Assembly: GCA_964058845.1 (NCBI GenBank)
Contig: CAXKVR010000048.1
Location: 496,001-560,000, forward strand
Direction: 5' to 3'
Origin: Carex sylvatica
Lineage: Eukaryota; Streptophyta; Magnoliopsida; Poales; Cyperaceae
DNA: 64,000 nucleotides
In this document: piece after piece, positions 44,833 to 55,589 of the stretch
How the letters are laid out: each line of letters opens with the position of its first letter
How positions within the stretch are numbered: the first letter of the stretch is position 1
Notes under the pieces: generated by a model
Database searches by the model: none
Seen by the model: the letters and a program-made list of their open reading frames with translations, nothing else
Told to the model about the DNA's origin: nothing
Translations under genes and position numbers: made by a program

Positions 44833-45532
44833 ATGTCTCTCTTTTTTATCATGAGTGAACCTGAAGCTAGATCTTACTACTCACGAGATGAGAACACAGC
44901 AGCATTGTTAAAAAAATTAACCCAACTTGTTGCACTACAACAAACTCAAATTATGACCATTCAACTTGATGGTGTGAATTCGGCTCAACCAGAAACGAGT
45001 TTTCAGCAAGGAATTCATAGTGCAGTTCAGGCGAAAAATGTGTTTTCTTGGGATTCGATAAACATCAAAAATGATATAAATGTTATAATTCAAACACGAA
45101 ATTTTTTTTACAACTATGGATGTCACATTTTTAGAAGGTGAGTATTTTTTTAAACAAATCAAAAGTCTAATTCAGGAGGAGAATCAGATAAAATTAAATT
45201 TCTCTGATTTACATTTCTTAAATGAGAACTATGCCCACAATATGCCTCCTTCCGAAAATATAAATCATGCCGAAAATACAAATCCTGCCGAAAATCCTAT
45301 TACCGAAAATACAAACCAAGCAATAAATCCATATGCTGCTGAAGATATTCCTATTTCCGAAAATACAATTCAAGGATCAAATCCATATGCTGCCAAAAAT
45401 CTACCTATTGCCGAAAATACAAAATCAAGCCATATGCTACCAAATCTCATTCCTACCGAAAATAAAAATCAAGCAAACCAAAATCCTACCGAATTTTTTA
45501 ACACTATCGAATTTGGAAATCAGTCAAATTAG
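44833..45532 (+). pseudogene. Copia gag start fused to post-integrase linker
   Basis: The first part reads EARSYYSRDENTAALLKKLT and VNSAQPETSFQQGIHSAVQA (gag-like). After about 45060 it becomes the stretch before reverse transcriptase (MDVTFLEGEYFF), followed by an Asn/Glu/Pro-rich linker with repeated CCGAAAATACAAA units. The join marks an internal deletion of protease and integrase, and the two parts are in different frames. Confidence 0.7.
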
Positions 45533-45904
45533 AGCCATGACTCAATTCGGATCATCCAAACATATCCAATTCGGATCATCCAACATGACCCAGTTATTGC
45601 CGAAAGATCTGATCTAAACCTAATACAGCAGAGCGAACCTAATTTTTAGACAGAGCTAAATGATGCAATAATACAATCCAACCAAGTATCACATGGGCCA
45701 AGATCTCCTGAGAATATTTCGGAGGTAAGTGCTACTAACACTCTCTGTAAATTACCATCTAAAAATAACCGAGAAAAATCACCAAAACGGTACGTTATGG
45801 AAGATGGAACAAGTGAGGAAGTAAGATATCCCATTGCTAATTATACAACCACTAAAAAATTATCAAAACCTTTGAAAGCCTTTGTGAACTAGATATCTTC
45901 GATA

Positions 45905-46959
45905 AATGTACTAGAAAAAGTAGAAGAAGCGTTAAAAGACCATAATTGGGTAAAAGCAATGAAAGAAGAAATGGATGCATTAGAGAAGAATGGTACTTGA
46001 AAATTAGTAACATTACCATAATGGAAGAAAACAGTCGGGTGCAAATGGGTATATACTATAAAGTACAATGCAGAGGAAAAAATTGAGAGATACAAAACAA
46101 GATTAGTTGCAAAAGGATATACACAAACGTATGGTGTTGATTTTCAGGAAACATTCTCACCTGCTGCAAAATTAAATTATGTCCGAGTTCTTTTATCTCT
46201 TGCAGCAAATCTAGACTGGCCACTACATCAATTTGATGTTAAGAATGCATTTTTGCATGGTGATCTAAAGGAGGAGATTTACATGGATATCCCACCTGAA
46301 TATTGGTATCTGAAAACAACTACGAAAGTATGTAAGTTGGAGAGAGCACTCTATGGGTTGAAACAATCACCAAGAGTGTGGTTCGATCGATTTTGTCAGG
46401 CAATGTGTCAGGCAATGAAAGGTTATGGGTACACCCAGAGTGAATCTGACCACACGATGTTCTTTAAAAAATGTCAAGGTAAGATATATGTGTTAATAAT
46501 TTATGTTGATGATATAATTATTACAGGAGATGATCATATGGAGATAAAAGAATTAGAAGCTAGGTTGTCAAAATAATTTGAAATGAAAAATTTGGGTGGT
46601 TTGAAATATTTTCTTAGAATAAAAGTATCACGCAACAAAGAAGGTATATTTCTCTCTCAAAGAAAATACATACTTGATCTTCTAACTGAAGTTGGAATGA
46701 TAGATTGTAAACCAGTCGATACACCCATGGTTCAAAATTTGAAACTAGATATAGACCCAGATGGAAAATCTGAAAATAAGGAAAGGTATCATAAATTAGT
46801 TGGGAAATTAATTTATTTGTCTTATACTAGACCTGACATAGCTTATGAGGTAAGTGTTGTTAGTCGATTTATGCATTCTCCAAGCAGAGAGCACATGGAG
46901 GCAGTAGTAAGAATCTTGAGGTATCTGAAGGGTGCACCTGGAAGAGGAATATTTTATTG
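45905..46959 (+). pseudogene. Copia reverse transcriptase, broken by stops
   Basis: It has [56 protein letters not shown] and the YVDDIIITGD catalytic motif, then LGGLKYFLRIKVSRNKEGIF and YTRPDIAYEVSVVSRFMHSP. Single-base stops occur, for example after NGT (about 46000) and at ARLSK (46574). CQAM is a duplicated tetrapeptide (FCQAMCQAMKG). Confidence 0.85.
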
Positions 46960-46974
46960 AAAAAACCAACACAT

Positions 46975-47448
46975 GAATATAACCGATTACTGTGACGCTG
47001 ACTGGGCTAGATGTGTGGTTGATAGAAGATCTATCACTAGATATTTCACCTTTGTAGGTGGAAACTTGATAACCTGGAAGAGTAAAAAATAAAATATAGT
47101 GACACTCTCTAGTGCTGAGGCTGAATTTCGAGGAATGGTGAAAGGTATTTGTGAATTGTTGTGGTTGAGAAAACCACTAACAGAATTAGATTTTGAACCC
47201 TGTGCTGAAATGAAACTTTTTTGTGATAATAAAGCTGCGATATATCTCATAATTCAGTGCAACATGACAAAACAAAGCATATTGAAGTGGATAGGTATTT
47301 CATCAAAGAGAAATTGGACTCGAAGATTATTTCAATGCCATTCGTGAGATCACACGAACAGTTGGCAGATATGCTCACAAAGGCGATATCAAGCAGGGCA
47401 TTCGATGAATCTCTATCGAAACTTGGTATGACAGATATCTATGTATGA
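46975..47448 (+). pseudogene. Copia RNase H, frameshifted
   Basis: Pieces DYCDADWARCVVDRRSIT, TLSSAEAEFRGMVKGICELL, CDNKAAIYL and HIEVDRYFIKEKL, and VRSHEQLADMLTKAI follow the Copia RNase H order. They need at least one stop and one frame change to join. Confidence 0.8.
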
Positions 47449-47452
47449 GCTT

Positions 47453-47461
47453 GAAGGAGAG
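47453..47461 (+). other. Polypurine tract
   Basis: GAAGGAGAG directly before LTR 2, the usual plus-strand primer position. Confidence 0.75.
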
Positions 47462-47826
47462 TGTTGAAGTTACAATCTAATACGTACAACAAAGTTCACA
47501 TCTGATCCAGAAGAAAATGAAGAAGGAAATCAAGCAATAATTAAATTATATTTTCCTTACTTTATTAGTTGATTTGTTTCCTAGTTGTTTGTATGGAAAT
47601 ATATATATTGTTAGAATAGAAAGAATGAAAAAAAGGAAGGAATGAGATTTGTATCCAACTAGAGTCGCAGGGGTTAGCTTATATATCGGCCCTTGGTCTC
47701 TCTGTAGAAAAAAAAATATGTAAGAAAAAATATATATTTGATTGAAATAAACAAAGGGAGGGAATGGAGATTCATGGGAGTGATTGTGTTCTTGTTCTTT
47801 GTTATTTTATTATAATAATTTTAACA
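47462..47826 (+). repeat. LTR 2 of the second Copia
   Basis: 365 bp, closely matching LTR 1. It is followed not by host DNA but by a primer site at 47827-47838 and a second interior. Confidence 0.9.
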
Positions 47827-48668
47827 TGGTATCAGAGCGGTGATCGATCCAAAAGCCTCAACATTCCAAGACCTCACCAATAATATCTCCCTTTTTTTAT
47901 CATGAGTGAACCTGAAGCTAGATCTTACTCCTCACGAGATGAGAACACAGTAGCATTGTTGGAAAAATTAACCCAACTTGTTGCACTACAACAAACTCAA
48001 ATTATGGCCACTCAACAATTAACCCAACTTGTTGCACTACAACAAACCCAAATTACGGCCATTCAACTTGCTGGTGTGAATTCGGCTCAACCAGAAATGG
48101 GTTTTCAGCAAGGGATTCATGGTGCAGTTCAGGCCAAAACCAGCTATGGGTCAAGATCTATTGTCCTTCATGCTGCAGATAGTTCCAGCAACTCGGGTAA
48201 CAAAGAATGGGTCATTGACTCAGGAGCTTCCGAACACATGACATTTTCTGAAAAAAGATTTTATGGTGAGAAAGAAAACAAAAAAAGGATGGTATTTTTA
48301 ATGCGAATGAAATTGCGTATCCGGTAAACGGGGCAGGAATTGTACATATTTCTAAAACTCTTACTCTTGAAAACACCTTGCTAGTGCCATCTTTATCTAC
48401 AAAATTGATTTATATTGGACAATTAACAAAAGAACAAAATTGTGTAGCTCTCATGTTTCTTAATCATTGTATTTTTTAGGATATTCTCACTAAGGAGATT
48501 ATTGGCCGTGGTACTAAGTGAGATGGATTGTATTACTTGGAGGAGATGAATACTGAAACTCATTTATGTCAAAAACCGATTCAAAACAATTGAGAGAGCA
48601 AATTTTGTTATGACATAGGAGATTAGGGCATCCCTCGTTTGGATACATGAGAAAACTCTCACCTCATA
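47827..48668 (+). pseudogene. Second Copia interior downstream of LTR 2, truncated
   Basis: It starts with the primer site, then a gag-like frame (47902-48327) with the unit LTQLVALQQTQI duplicated, running directly into the protease motif VIDSGASEHMTF. After a frameshift the pre-integrase region is readable to RLGHPSFGYMRKLSPH at about 48668, with the usual Trp codon before it read as TGA. It stops abruptly at a LINE fragment. With LTR 2 it makes an LTR-internal-LTR-internal series. Confidence 0.8.
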
Positions 48669-48960
48669 GTCGACAGAGTATGCACCAGTTGCTACGAGTC
48701 AGTGAGGAATACACAGTTGTCAATGCGCATAGCAGCAGCTTGCTCCATCGCATGCCACATGGCCAGTGCCTCCATATGAAAAGCCGAAAACCCCTTACTT
48801 GCTTGACAGCCACACTGCACTAGCGCCTCCTCCTTTTTGAAAACATAAGTAATACCTCCTGTGTATCCAGATTTGGTTTCATCATATGACCCATCTACCC
48901 AGCAAATAAATTCGGACTGGTGTACCTACAGGGGCAAGTGAGAATCGGATGTTGTATCTC
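48669..48960 (-). pseudogene. RNase H-like (RVT_3) fragment of a LINE
   Basis: On the minus strand it reads FICWVDGSYDETKSGYTGGI, then CGCQASKGFSAFHMEALAMW and MRIDNCVFLTDS, a stop, and QLVHTLST. This is the RNase H-like domain often found at the end of plant LINE and reverse-transcriptase-like genes. It lacks a reverse transcriptase, so it is a remnant. Confidence 0.75.
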
Positions 48961-49775
48961 TAATAATATGATCATGCCGAATTGAGCAACTCCCTTTGCA
49001 CGACATGGCACTGATCTCCACCTGCATATCCTGCACAAAACTAAAATGGGCTCATAAAATTGTAACGGTACGGTGTCATAGAACCATACGCAGCTTAATT
49101 AGGATTTTATGTATATATAAATAAGTAGTGAATCGGGTTCAAATTTATTAATTAATCAACTACTATATAAAAAAATAATATCATAACTTATTATTTCTAA
49201 TATTCTGATTTTGAGTTTCTAATATTTTGACTTTTAATTCTAATTTTAAAAAATAATTCAAATTACATATCCATAAGTTTTGTCAAATCCAGTTGCCTGG
49301 GTCCGTTGATCCGGATTTTATGTTTATAACATTAGAAATTCAGTAAAATGTCATGATTTTTATAGAACCATACGCAACTTGGAATTTATGTTTACAATGT
49401 TAGAAATTCAATTGAGTATAGTGTTACAATTCAATTTTAATTCTTATCTGAATTAAAATTTATGTGTAAAATTAAATTTAAGATAAAATTACCACTAACA
49501 GAACAGTAAAAGTTTTGCATAACACTAGCCATAATTTTTGTTCTCTTCTCTTAGTTTAATCCATGTTTAATTTCATAAATGAAGATATTAATATCGGCTC
49601 AAATAACGTTGTATGTTGAATATTTCCAACACTTTAGTTTATATAATAATTAAATAGTAGTATTATAGTCTTTTGTAGGGGAACTTTAATATAAAATAAA
49701 TGCAAATAAAAATTAAATTTAAATTTGATTTAAATAGTATGTGTGACATGGGATATATCCAACAAACTAAAACTA
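48961..49775. other. AT-rich intergenic DNA
   Basis: No gene; a few short direct repeats (for example AGAACCATACGCA at about 49080 and 49364). Confidence 0.5.
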
Positions 49776-49996
49776 CGTTTGGATGAAACATAGAATAGTT
49801 CGGAATAGTATGCTAACTCTAAATTCGAAATAGCCGCTAACTAAATACTTCAATGGAATAGCGAAATAGCAGCTAACTCGAGCTATTTCTTGTGTTGAGA
49901 ATAGCATTTTTTTCATCCAAATGTGAAATAGTGAGAATAGCATGCTAGAAATAGCAGCTATTCTTACTAACCCTACTATTCCTTGGCACCCAAACG
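49776..49996. mobile_element. Small hAT-like MITE
   Basis: Imperfect terminal inverted repeats CGTTTGGATG...GGCACCCAAACG, with GGAATAGTA repeated inverted just inside. The interior has many AATAGC and AATAGT units. No coding capacity. Confidence 0.5.
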
Positions 49997-50077
49997 CACC
50001 CAAAATGAACTGTTTGGCGCTTTTTGAGTGGTATGGATTTTAGCAATCATTTCTCATAGTCACGGCATGTCCAAATG

Positions 50078-50459
50078 GATGCCTAGTACACTAGTGATTG
50101 GGTCTAGATCTCCTAAACTAACTCAATGTTTGGATTTTAGATTGGAATTGTCTGATTCGAATCCGTCGCTTAACATTGCTTCGCGATTCGAAATTATTTT
50201 CCAGAATGTGTGCACTCTACTTCGGATAAATTATCACGTATTTGAATCAGACGATCTCAATTTAAAATCCAAAAATTAAGTTACTTCACTAGATTTGAAT
50301 TCGTAGTAATTCAGAATTCAGGTGATGCCAGTTTTACAAGCAATATTATGTTATTAAAATAAAGTTGATTTTTGACGAACATGAATAAAGTGAGTTTTAT
50401 GGCCGATTATTTGAAATTTTACACATAATTTTGTCTCCCTCACTAGTGTACTAGGCATC
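50078..50459. mobile_element. MITE with 20-bp perfect terminal inverted repeats
   Basis: GATGCCTAGTACACTAGTGA at 50078-50097 and its exact complement at 50440-50459, 382 bp in all. No clear target duplication, and no coding capacity. Superfamily not assigned. Confidence 0.75.
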
Positions 50460-52616
50460 ACTATTGATTTTTAGGAAAAAAAATTATATTATTTGTTAAT
50501 AAAAGGATTAAAATTTTATTTTTGATATCCAGCTAAGACCAATCTATGCAATTTCAATTTACATCCTTGTTATGATATATGTCAACATCTCTTAAATGCA
50601 TACTTCCTTTCAATGTCCGCCTTAATTACTAAATAACAAATTATTGTCCGAAATGATAACATAAACTGACAGTAGTTGGTGTTCTATTAAAACTATTTTT
50701 TTTGCATGGATACAGGTACGGATATCGTATTGGATATGATATGGATACGATAATACGGCAATTTTAAAAAACATAGATACGATACGTCTATTATATATTT
50801 TTTTTATTATTTTAATTATAATATCAATTGAACAATTGTATATATAAATTAATTATTAAAAATTATGGGGAGGAGATGATACTATAACGCAACTTTAGAT
50901 TAAATAAAAAAGTAACTGGTTTCAACTCTAGGTTCGGTGCGCTGTGCATGGGTCTACGAGGGGTATGGCCGTATCCGAGTGCGTATCCAGACAGATAACG
51001 CCGTATCCGACTGTGTCAACACGTATCGGAGACTGTATCAGGTGGTAAAGGATACGTCAGCTCATCCGATACGGATACGGAGTCAATATTGAAGTATCCG
51101 AGTAACATAGACTAAAACTTTTTTTTTTTTTAAGTAAAATTGAAAATCAAGTCACCTAACTGTTTAATACTCTTGTTATTTTTTTGATAGTCTTCGTTAA
51201 CTACAATATTTATTTTTTAAACTTTGATATATACATATATATTTAAATTTTATTTAAAGAGCCTTAGAACTGATACCCCACGCTTAGAGGTGTGTTTGCT
51301 GATTAATTTGGTTCAAATAAAATTTGTCATTCTTTTGGTTTATCAAATGTAAACAAATTGAATGAATAAATCTATCAGCTGAATAAAAGTAGAACCAAAC
51401 AAACCGTTTAGATTAAACCGATTCAGTATTTAAAAAACTCATGATTATAAAAACAATAAAGCAAGTTTAATTAATAAAATAAAGCAAGTTGAACTAATCA
51501 AATAACTAAAAACAATTAAACAATCATAATCTCTGATAGTGATTGGGACAATCAATAAACCAAATAACTAAGTGTCTTGTTGGGATGTCAATAGTTCATC
51601 CGATCCTATTCGATTGGAAAATGACCTAATTTCTGTTTTATTTATTTATTTCTATAATAAAATAAAAGAGAAATGAACGTGTCCAATTCTCAACTAAAGA
51701 AAAAGAGTAGTATGAAAAATAAAATATCCGAATTTTTTATTAATATTAAAAAAATATATAAAATTTTAGAAACTATCCAAGTTTTCTTGTCTTTTCGAAA
51801 TCTACCCAAGTATTAATTTTAATATGAAAAGTAAATAAATTATAAATATTTCTATTTAGCTAAAATTATAGCGGTTTTTTTTTGAAGCAGCAAAAAAAAT
51901 TTACGGTTTAGAATTTCAAAACAGCAAAAAAATTTGCAATTCAGTCTAAAACTGCAAAAAAAAATTGCGGTATGAGTAGATTTCGAAATAACGCAAAAAC
52001 CTAGATAGTTTCTGAAATTTCATATTTTTTTTTGGATATTAATAATTTTGGGGAAAAATTACTAGTATTCAAATTTTTTTTTTTTTCAAATAGTAAAATT
52101 CATGATATTTAAAGTAACTTTTCTTTAAAATGTTGTTAGGTTGGGTTGACCCGTGACCCGATATCAGATTTGGTCGGATCACCCGTCTAACCGGTTTTTT
52201 TTTTTTAGAAAAAAATAGAGTTGTAGTCCTCAAATTTTATTAATTACACTATCAAAAGAGTCGGAAGTTATATTTTAAAAAATTTAAGAAAAGAAAAAAA
52301 GGAAAAAGTGTAGTGTCAGTTTAATCGGTCTGAAGAGTAATAATACAAAACGATTTAAAATTTGGACATTCCTAATCTCATACAATTTAAAATTTTAATA
52401 ACAAACTTAAACTATTCATTTGACTAAAATTTCTCCAACAATCAAGAATATTTCAAATCTTAACGTGTAAAGTGTCAGGTGAATTTCAGCTAATTTTTTT
52501 ATATGGATTTATTTTAAAAATATCAATATATAGATTAAAGACAAAGACCTTGGTAGAACGTGGCTACAAGTCTGGTTCATTTCTAGTTCTGCACGGTACT
52601 TTTCGGTAGGGATGCT
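50460..52616. other. AT-rich repeats, no gene
   Basis: At about 50700-51110 there is a fragment rich in GGATACGGATACG-type units. At about 51870-51980, AGCAAAAAAATTTRCGGTTT-like units repeat three times. Poly(T) runs are frequent. No ORF of note. Confidence 0.5.
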
Positions 52617-53054
52617 CAAACGGTTTGGTTTGTTTGGTTTTTAATCGGACTAGAAAATTTTAGTTTAAATGAATTAGTTCGGTTGAAATTTTGAATAATT
52701 TCGGTTAAATGGTTTGTTTCGGATTAGACATCTCAAAACTGACTAAACCGAATCGACTAGTTTATATTAGTTCGACTGTAATTTTATTTGTGTTATAATG
52801 ATTTCATTAAACTAAACAAAATCAAACTTTATGTATGACAATGTATTATTTTAATTAATTATGGTACTAATAGGTTTACTTCGATTTGAACCGAACAAAC
52901 TGAAATTTACTTCGGTTTGTTCGGTTCGGTTCGGTTCTTAATCGGTTGATAGGTTTAATCGGTTTGGTTCGGTTCTATTTTTGAAAACCAAAAAAAAGTT
53001 TGATTTGATCATTTTACTTCTATTTGAACCGAACTGACCGTTTGAATACCCCTA
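52617..53054. mobile_element. hAT-like MITE, TAGGGRTG ends
   Basis: The ends TAGGGATGCTCAAACGGT and the complement of ACCGTTTGAATACCCCTA form imperfect TIRs. Flanks CTTTTCGG and CTTTTTGT match at 6 of 8, a weak 8-bp duplication. The interior has many GGTTCGGTTCGGTT-type units. Confidence 0.6.
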
Positions 53055-53063
53055 CTTTTTGTG

Positions 53064-53245
53064 GAATTCGTATCAGCTGCATTAACTCAGAAGGGAATCT
53101 TTTGAGTTAATGTATCTCGACTATCCAATCTATTTTTAAGATTTGTGAAAACTAGATGTACACTAATATTAAAGGGTCCCTAATGTTATAGACATGAATC
53201 AGATTAGCTCCGTTTAAAATTAAACGATTGAAATTCATTAACTCA
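53064..53245. mobile_element. Small MITE, CTGCATTAACTC family, copy 3
   Basis: The left end GAATTCGTATCAGCTGCATT and the interior (TTTTGAGTTAATGTATCTCG, ACTAATATTAAAGGGTCCCT) match copies at 19051 and 43608. The right end is cut at ATTAACTCAAAATA. Confidence 0.65.
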
Positions 53246-53252
53246 AAATATA

Positions 53253-53451
53253 GGAGTAGGTCTGATGGGCATTGGACCTACTTTTAGGTTTAATTAGCTC
53301 TATCACCATACGATTAGTATTAAGATCTGTGCGCATGAAAATTGATAAAACTCATACGGATTTTAATACGGAGCGCACGATTCTTGATAAAATTGGATGG
53401 CTAGATCACCCATCGAACCAAAGTAGGTTCAATGGGCATCGGACCTACTCC
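53253..53451. mobile_element. Small palindromic element with GGAGTAGGTCYGATG ends
   Basis: The left GGAGTAGGTCTGATGGGCAT and the complement of the right end (GGAGTAGGTCCGATGCCCAT) are nearly the same. About 199 bp, no coding capacity; the family is not recognised. Confidence 0.6.
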
Positions 53452-55589
53452 GAAGTGGATCCGCATTCCTTTTCGTGAACTTGTGAAGTTGTTAGACAAA
53501 ATAATTATTGATAAGATTGTGTGAGGAGAATGTCAACCCTCGTGAGTCGTGACGCACCACACATCAGGCACTAATCACCGAATGGAGAATTGGAGGATAT
53601 TTTATTAGTTTTAGAAATTCAAAACAAAAAAAAATGAAATTATTTTTAATTGCATCCATTGATGGGACCGGTTCAGTTCTATTTAAATGCTTAAAATAAG
53701 ATTAAAACATAAAGTGGTATACTTAACAAATAACAAGGGATTAGGCCATCTCTAGCTCTAAAGGCCATGCCGACAGACCCCGTTTCAAAATAAAGAAAAC
53801 AAAAGATGGGATTTTTGTATGGAAAGAATTGGAAAAGAGGCAAGCGCACGATCTCTTTGATGTAGAGTTGTAGACTGTAGAAGCAATCACTAACCGTTGG
53901 AGAAGGGAAAAGGATGTTCACTTCTTCAGATACCTCTTCCTCTACGTTCAAATTTTGAATAAATACCTTCCCTTCCCTTCTTCATTTTTCCAATTTATTT
54001 TATAAACCATAATTAAAAATAATAATTTATGAAACCAACGTGATTATATATATATATATATTTTTTTTTTCTTACAAAAATTATAAGAACTGAAAAATAC
54101 ATCGTCGGCGTCAAATTAATTCCAATAATTTTTTTATATTTGATTTTTGTATCTTTAAATACCAAAATAATTTCTTCTGATATTTTTTACTATATCATGG
54201 TCTACGTCCACAAAAAAGTGTATACTATTATGCAGAACAAATTTTGTTCTTTTCTCTAAATATTTAAATAGCACTTGGGATGAATTTTCTTTGCAGGATG
54301 ACTATAAAATGTTCAGAAATTCATGATTGTGACACATCATTTGAAGCAATTAAAAAAAAATTCATGATTGTGATACATCACTTGGGACCAAACTTTTTTA
54401 ACTGGTCTAACACATATAATAAATTACACGCGACATAACAAAATAATAACCTTGACCAATTTGCATGATCACGTTTTTTTTAATATTTTATATGGCCTAT
54501 TTGGTAATACGTGTTGAATCAAAATCTTTTCTTCTTTCTGCATTGCCCCGAAATTAGAGTATTAGACAATCCTTAGCACTAAGAGTCTGTTCGGCTGTCA
54601 CTGTATTTGTGAAAAAAAAATTTACGTAATTTTTTTTTTTCACACACAGTGTTTCGCTTATTCAAATTGAATTCGAATTCAAGCCTATTTTCATTCTCGC
54701 CTGACAGCTGAACATGTCCTAAATTTTTTTATAATGGTGTCTGCCTTTATGTTTAGAAATAAAAGAACAATTTTTGTGAAAGTGTGTATAACATAGCAAA
54801 TTTTTGTTTAAAATATTAAAATTGCTTCCATATATTTAATTTGTACTTGGAGCTAATCCTGTTATATTGATTTATAATTTGATCTTTTTTTAGAATTGAA
54901 TTGACGAGTAGATAATCCTAATCTTATGTTCTAAATTTTATAAATCCAATTTTTTTTTGTTAGATGTTTGGTACCGAAATCAGTCCAATTACACAATTGG
55001 AACTTGATTCTACCGAATTAGAAAATAAAATAAAATAGTAGCAGTGTAATTTTACACACCTTTAGATTTCAGATTCTCTGAGACCGGATAAAAATAATCT
55101 ATAATAAAACACTCAACAAAAACGTAGGTCCGAGGAGACTGAGAGTCAGTAAAACGGGTTGAAGTTACGACTTGTTACACTGAAGATTCTTTACGGATAC
55201 ATAGCATTTATGTTTCTCCATGTTAAAAGTAAGAAAACAAAGTTATCGAATGGCATTCACCAGAGTAGCCCAACCCAACCCAACCCCACTTTAAATTCCG
55301 ACATAATTCTCTCTCTCCCACATCAATCCCCCACGCTCTCCACGCTCGCCTGAGGGAGCACCAATCGCCCACCCACTCTCTCTCTCTCTCTACTCTCTTC
55401 CCTCAGTCGTTTGTTTCTCTCGCCTCTAGAATACAACAACACCTTGTCTCTCTCTAAACGGGGAAAACAGTTTTTTTTTTTTGTGGGTTTGCGGCGCAAG
55501 AAGCCCATTTTCTCTTTATTCGCACTAAGCAAGAGTGTTTATACTATTACAAGTTACAACCAACAAAATCGCTATCATCTTTCTCTCTC
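53452..55589. other. Intergenic DNA and TBL promoter/5' UTR
   Basis: Mostly AT-rich without a gene. At about 54585-54720 a small element has ends GTCTGTTCGGCTGTCA and TGACAGCTGAACATGTCC. From about 55300 the sequence becomes CT-rich (CTCTCTCTCTCT at 55376-55392), as in a plant 5' UTR leading to the ATG at 55590. Confidence 0.5.

Larger units (their letters stand above)
44412..47826 (+). mobile_element. Ty1/Copia element with two LTRs, internally deleted
   Basis: LTRs 44412-44776 and 47462-47826 are both 365 bp, start TGTTGAAGTTACAA and end with a CA. They differ at only a few percent of positions by eye. The primer site TGGTATCAGAGC is at 44777, the polypurine tract GAAGGAGAG just before 47462. 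The interior keeps a short gag start, then jumps to the region after integrase (MDVTFLEGEYFF), then reverse transcriptase and RNase H. Protease and integrase are deleted. Several stops are present. Confidence 0.88.

Noticed and set aside
44833..48327. A host gene with two similar N-termini (EARSYYSRDEN and EARSYSSRDEN)
   Set aside because: Both directly follow an LTR and a Met-tRNA primer site, so they are the gag starts of two Copia interiors.
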